The notes under the pieces were generated by a model that saw only the letters and a list, made by a program, of their open reading frames with translations, had not been told where the DNA came from and made no database searches. DNA of 64,000 bases, taken from Actinomycetes bacterium (lineage in GTDB: Bacteria; Actinomycetota; Actinomycetes; Propionibacteriales; Nocardioidaceae). Each line of letters begins with the position of its first letter. Position 1 is the stretch's first letter. The stretch lies in NCBI GenBank assembly GCA_023396115.1, contig JAEWXC010000076.1:43617-107616 (forward strand), written 5' to 3'. Of the stretch, positions 61,835-64,000 are shown one piece after another. A program made the position numbers and the translations under genes.

Positions 61835-62383
61835 CCCGGTGAGAACCGCCGGTCAGAGTCTGGAAACAGATCTGGCCGGCGGTTTCTGCGTTTGGCCCCA
61901 GCAGTCCGTTCGGACCGTGCCACTGCGTAGGAACTCCCCAGCCATAGGTCCGGTTGCGGCTGCCTCGACCGATCTGGGAGGGCCCGGATCGGCCTCGGCC
62001 GGGTTCGCACCCCTTGCCCGCCTGTAGCCCGAGTCGACCGCCCCCAGCCACCCGATAGACCACGCCGGGGTTGGGAGCCACTCAGTGTCCGGTCCGGACC
62101 GCGGGCAAGCGCCCGAGGCGGGGCATTCTCGAACGTGGCCCCATGATGCGCGAACGCTCCAAGTTGCAGGTCGGACCCGCATAGTCTGTGCGTCATGACG
62201 GTCCGTCGGATGCCTGCCTTGGCGATGGCTTCGCCCTACCCACCTGTGGCCTCTCAGCGTGCGGAGGCGACAGCCCCAGGGGGCGGAGGAGGCGCAGATC
62301 CAAGCGGTGGCGGGTGCTGGAACACCGGTGGCGTCCTAGCCGCACGTGCTCAACCAGTGCTCGGCCAGTAGAGGGGAGGACGC
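61835..62383. other. Intergenic tract after tRNA-Ala
   Basis: 549 bases without a convincing gene. It has a terminator hairpin at 61844-61884 and a TAGTCT element (62182-62187) 8 nt before an ATG opening a 58-codon frame (62195-62371) that ends 12 nt before the nuclease gene; this could be a leader peptide or an untranslated leader. No second copy of the tRNA 3' end was seen in the window. Confidence 0.45.
61844..61884 (+). terminator. Terminator after tRNA-Ala
   Basis: AACCGCCGG (61844-61852) pairs with CCGGCGGTT (61876-61884); TCTGCG follows. Confidence 0.65.
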
Positions 62384-63217
62384 ATGTCAAGGCACTTCAT
62401 CTATCCGCTCAGCACCCGAGGTGACTTCTACTTCGAGACCCGACATGGTCCGGGGCAACGAATCAGTCCGGACAACTACTGGGACAACGCGCTGGCGGGT
62501 GCGAGGGACGCGTGGGGATTGTCCAATGGCTTCAGGCTGATCGCTCCAGGGGACTGGGTGTGGGCGTACTTCACGCAACCTGTCTCGCAGATCCTCGGTG
62601 TCGGCGTGGCGAAGAGCCCCGTCACGTGGAACACCCAGTCCGGCCGGCATACGGTCGAGATCCAGTGGGATGCCAAGCTCACGCATGAGTTGAAGCGGAA
62701 CCCGATTCCGTATTCGAGCTACCAGCAGCTCGTTCACGCGCCGGCAGTCCGGGCGAACGATAGAACGCACAAAGTGCTCCAAAGCTGGCTGGAGACGAAC
62801 GGCCCGAGGGCGATTGCTGAGGCGCGGACAGTTCTGTTCGCAGCACGAGAGGTCCAGCAGCGACTTGGACAGAACGAATTCCGACTACGCGCGCTCCAGG
62901 CATATGGGACAACGTGCGCTTTCTCGGGATGTCAGGAACCGGACGCGCTCCAGGCGGCTCACATCGTTCCGGTCGGCAGTGGCGGATCGCATGACGTGTC
63001 GAACTGTCTGGTTCTCCGAGCAGACCTTCACACCCTGTTCGACCTCGGCAAGATCCACGTCACCGCTGACATGAAGATTGCAGTTGCCCCGGAGGTCACA
63101 GACTCCACCTACCGGCGTCTTCACGGGAAGCCACTTCGCCCACCCGCCGAGGGTGCGCGGGAACAGTTGGAGGGGCAACTCGCTGCTCACCGCCGAGCGC
63201 ACGGTCACGACCGGTGA
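62384..63217 (+). CDS. PUA/EVE-like domain plus HNH endonuclease, putative modification-dependent restriction enzyme
   Basis: 277 aa. The C-terminal half is an HNH_2-type nuclease: FRLRALQAYGTTCAFSGC, then AAHIVPVGSGGSHDVSNCLVLRADLHTLFDLGKIHV (H near 193, N near 206, H near 214). The N-terminal 130 residues (FIYPLSTRGDF, SNGFRLIAPGDWVWAYFTQPVSQILGVGVAKSPV) look like a PUA/EVE-type base-reading fold. EVE-HNH fusions are known or proposed type IV restriction systems that cut DNA with modified bases. GAGGGGAGGA precedes the ATG. Lower GC and codons rare elsewhere in the window (AAA, TAT, ATT) suggest acquisition. Confidence 0.75.
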   Translation: MSRHFIYPLSTRGDFYFETRHGPGQRISPDNYWDNALAGARDAWGLSNGFRLIAPGDWVWAYFTQPVSQILGVGVAKSPVTWNTQSGRHTVEIQWDAKLTHELKRNPIPYSSYQQLVHAPAVRANDRTHKVLQSWLETNGPRAIAEARTVLFAAREVQQRLGQNEFRLRALQAYGTTCAFSGCQEPDALQAAHIVPVGSGGSHDVSNCLVLRADLHTLFDLGKIHVTADMKIAVAPEVTDSTYRRLHGKPLRPPAEGAREQLEGQLAAHRRAHGHDR

Positions 63218-63713
63218 GGTGTATCCGGAGACGTAATGCTGGACGCCGGCGTTGGAGGTGTTCTCTCGAGTCGTCTGCGTTGGGAGTCGGTGTGGTGGCT
63301 CTGCCGCGGTGAGTGTCACAGGACGGGATCGGCCCCGGGCGCGATTCTCAACTTGATGGTGAGCATCCATCAGCTCCCATCCGCAACGGGTGGTCTTCGT
63401 CCTTTGGGGGAGCGAAAGCCAACGGATCAAGGGTTGGGGATCATCGGCTTGGGCCGCCACGGCCTCGTGGAGGCCCCGCAGCCAGCAAGGAACAGGTGAA
63501 CTTCCGAGAGTCGAGGACCTCCGCTCGGTCAACGACTTTGCCCTGGAGTTCGAGCATGAGTCGGTCCGATGGTCCGAGCTCTAGCAAACTTCGGGCCGGG
63601 AACCAGATGACGAGTCCCTCCCCATGAACGGGACGACGCAGGCCGCCTCGCCGCGGTTCGACGCGCCGGCGCAGGTGTCAGCCAGGGCCTCGCCTTCGTC
63701 GAGACTGGTATGC
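63218..63713. other. Gap between nuclease gene and truncated last gene
   Basis: Apart from the glycosylase remnant, nothing recognisable. Overlapping minus-strand frames have no protein-like features. Confidence 0.4.
63363..63584 (+). pseudogene. Decayed uracil-DNA glycosylase C-terminal fragment
   Basis: Three stretches resemble the end of family 1 uracil-DNA glycosylase in correct order but in two frames: ISSHPQRVVFVLWGSESQRIKG (63375-63440, frame of 63390), GIIGLGRHGLVEAPQPARNR (63440-63499, second frame; compare RHHVLKAPHPSPLS) and RSVNDFALEFEHESVRWSEL ending at the TAG at 63582-63584 (first frame again). The N-terminal catalytic GQDPY motif was not found upstream. Best read as a frameshifted remnant. 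Confidence 0.5.
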
Positions 63714-64000
63714 ATGAGCGAGTACACGTGCGTCCCACCGACGTTGTACGACGAACTGCTGAGTCTCGTGCCGGGAGAACTGCACCAAGAGCCCGGTGAG
63801 GTGTTCTACTCCGGAGCAACAGCCTTCCAACAGCCGTCCCGGCTCTATCTGATGGGGTTCAACCCGGGTGGTGACCCGGCGAACGAAGCCCTGACTCAGT
63901 ACACGATCGGAGCCGACCTCGAGGCCTCGCGCGACCCCCGGCGAGGCGACTGGTCAGGCTTCGATGACGATTGGCGTGAGTTCGGTCCCGGCGCTGTCGC
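63714..64000 (+). CDS. Partial unknown protein with G-x-N-P-G motif, cut by window end
   Basis: 95 codons visible, beginning MSEYTCVPPTLYDELLSLVPG and containing SRLYLMGFNPGGDPANEALTQYT near 43-65. The MGFNPGG segment recalls the motif A loop of the uracil-DNA glycosylase superfamily, but the evidence is thin. A degenerate GAGACTGG lies upstream; ATG 63714 is the first in frame. The 3' end is outside the window. Confidence 0.55.
   Translation, partial: MSEYTCVPPTLYDELLSLVPGELHQEPGEVFYSGATAFQQPSRLYLMGFNPGGDPANEALTQYTIGADLEASRDPRRGDWSGFDDDWREFGPGAV

Noticed and set aside
62885..63532. 215-codon minus-strand frame over the nuclease end
   Set aside because: Overlaps the HNH active site coding region on the other strand, no ribosome site, no domain-like pattern.
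61762..64000. Integrated element with attachment-site duplication at tRNA-Ala
   Set aside because: No integrase and no repeat of the tRNA 3' end found up to base 64000; the right border may lie outside the window.

Overview
The window is a high-GC actinobacterial chromosome segment, most likely from Nocardioides or a close relative (Propionibacteriales). The grounds are strong G/C bias at third codon positions, the fused 2-oxoglutarate decarboxylase (Kgd), NucS mismatch repair, the lysA-hom-thrC-thrB-rho-rpmE-prfA-prmC-tsaC-wecA-atp gene order, and an ethylmalonyl-CoA pathway gene set. The assignment rests on reading the sequence only; no database was searched.

Layout. 1-4601: 3'-truncated kgd (-) and a lipoprotein polysaccharide deacetylase. 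4670-11228: tRNA-Arg(CCG), argS and the lysA-hom-thrC-thrB amino-acid operon, with 4-bp overlaps between lysA, hom and thrC. 11519-17698: rho, rpmE, prfA-prmC-tsaC and a WecA-type lipid-sugar phosphotransferase. 17774-26157: two AtpI/AtpZ-like membrane proteins, the full F-ATP synthase operon atpBEFHAGDC, and a DUF2550 protein. 26295-28476: an NTF2-fold protein, a YnfA-type membrane protein, a cobalamin adenosyltransferase and a STAS protein. 28623-42350: ethylmalonyl-CoA genes interleaved with other genes: ecm, 3-hydroxybutyryl-CoA dehydrogenase, ccr, methylmalonyl-CoA epimerase, acetyl-CoA acetyltransferase and meaB, together with nucS, a DivIVA-like coiled-coil protein and an AI-2E-type permease. 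42438-51980: membrane proteins, a YbbN-like protein, a LysR/EamA pair, a NUDIX protein, trehalose synthase, PhoD phosphatase and enoyl-CoA hydratase. 52018-58190: a small membrane protein, two paralogous secreted Lys-rich Ig-like proteins, etfBA, a repeat patch and a lysyl-oxidase-like secreted protein. 58410-61670: proA, a 47-aa membrane protein, nadD, rsfS and a histidine phosphatase. 61762-64000: tRNA-Ala(GGC), then a lower-GC accessory tract with a PUA/EVE-like plus HNH nuclease, a decayed uracil-DNA glycosylase fragment and a truncated gene at the window edge.

How the genes fit together. The acetyl-CoA to C4/C5 assimilation genes (thiolase, dehydrogenase, crotonyl-CoA carboxylase/reductase, epimerase, ethylmalonyl-CoA mutase) lie in separate transcription units, but four of these units carry the same 18-bp palindrome (GGTTA-N8-TAACC or a close variant) over the predicted promoter, so they look like one regulon under an unlinked TetR-type repressor. 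The adenosyltransferase and MeaB would supply and protect the B12 cofactor, and EtfBA would take electrons from acyl-CoA dehydrogenases. A second clear regulatory signal is an IdeR/DtxR-type iron box at 31012-31030, in front of an uncharacterised Cys-motif, Lys-rich protein. Many genes have a TANNNT-type -10 element 6-8 nt before the start codon, indicating leaderless transcripts.
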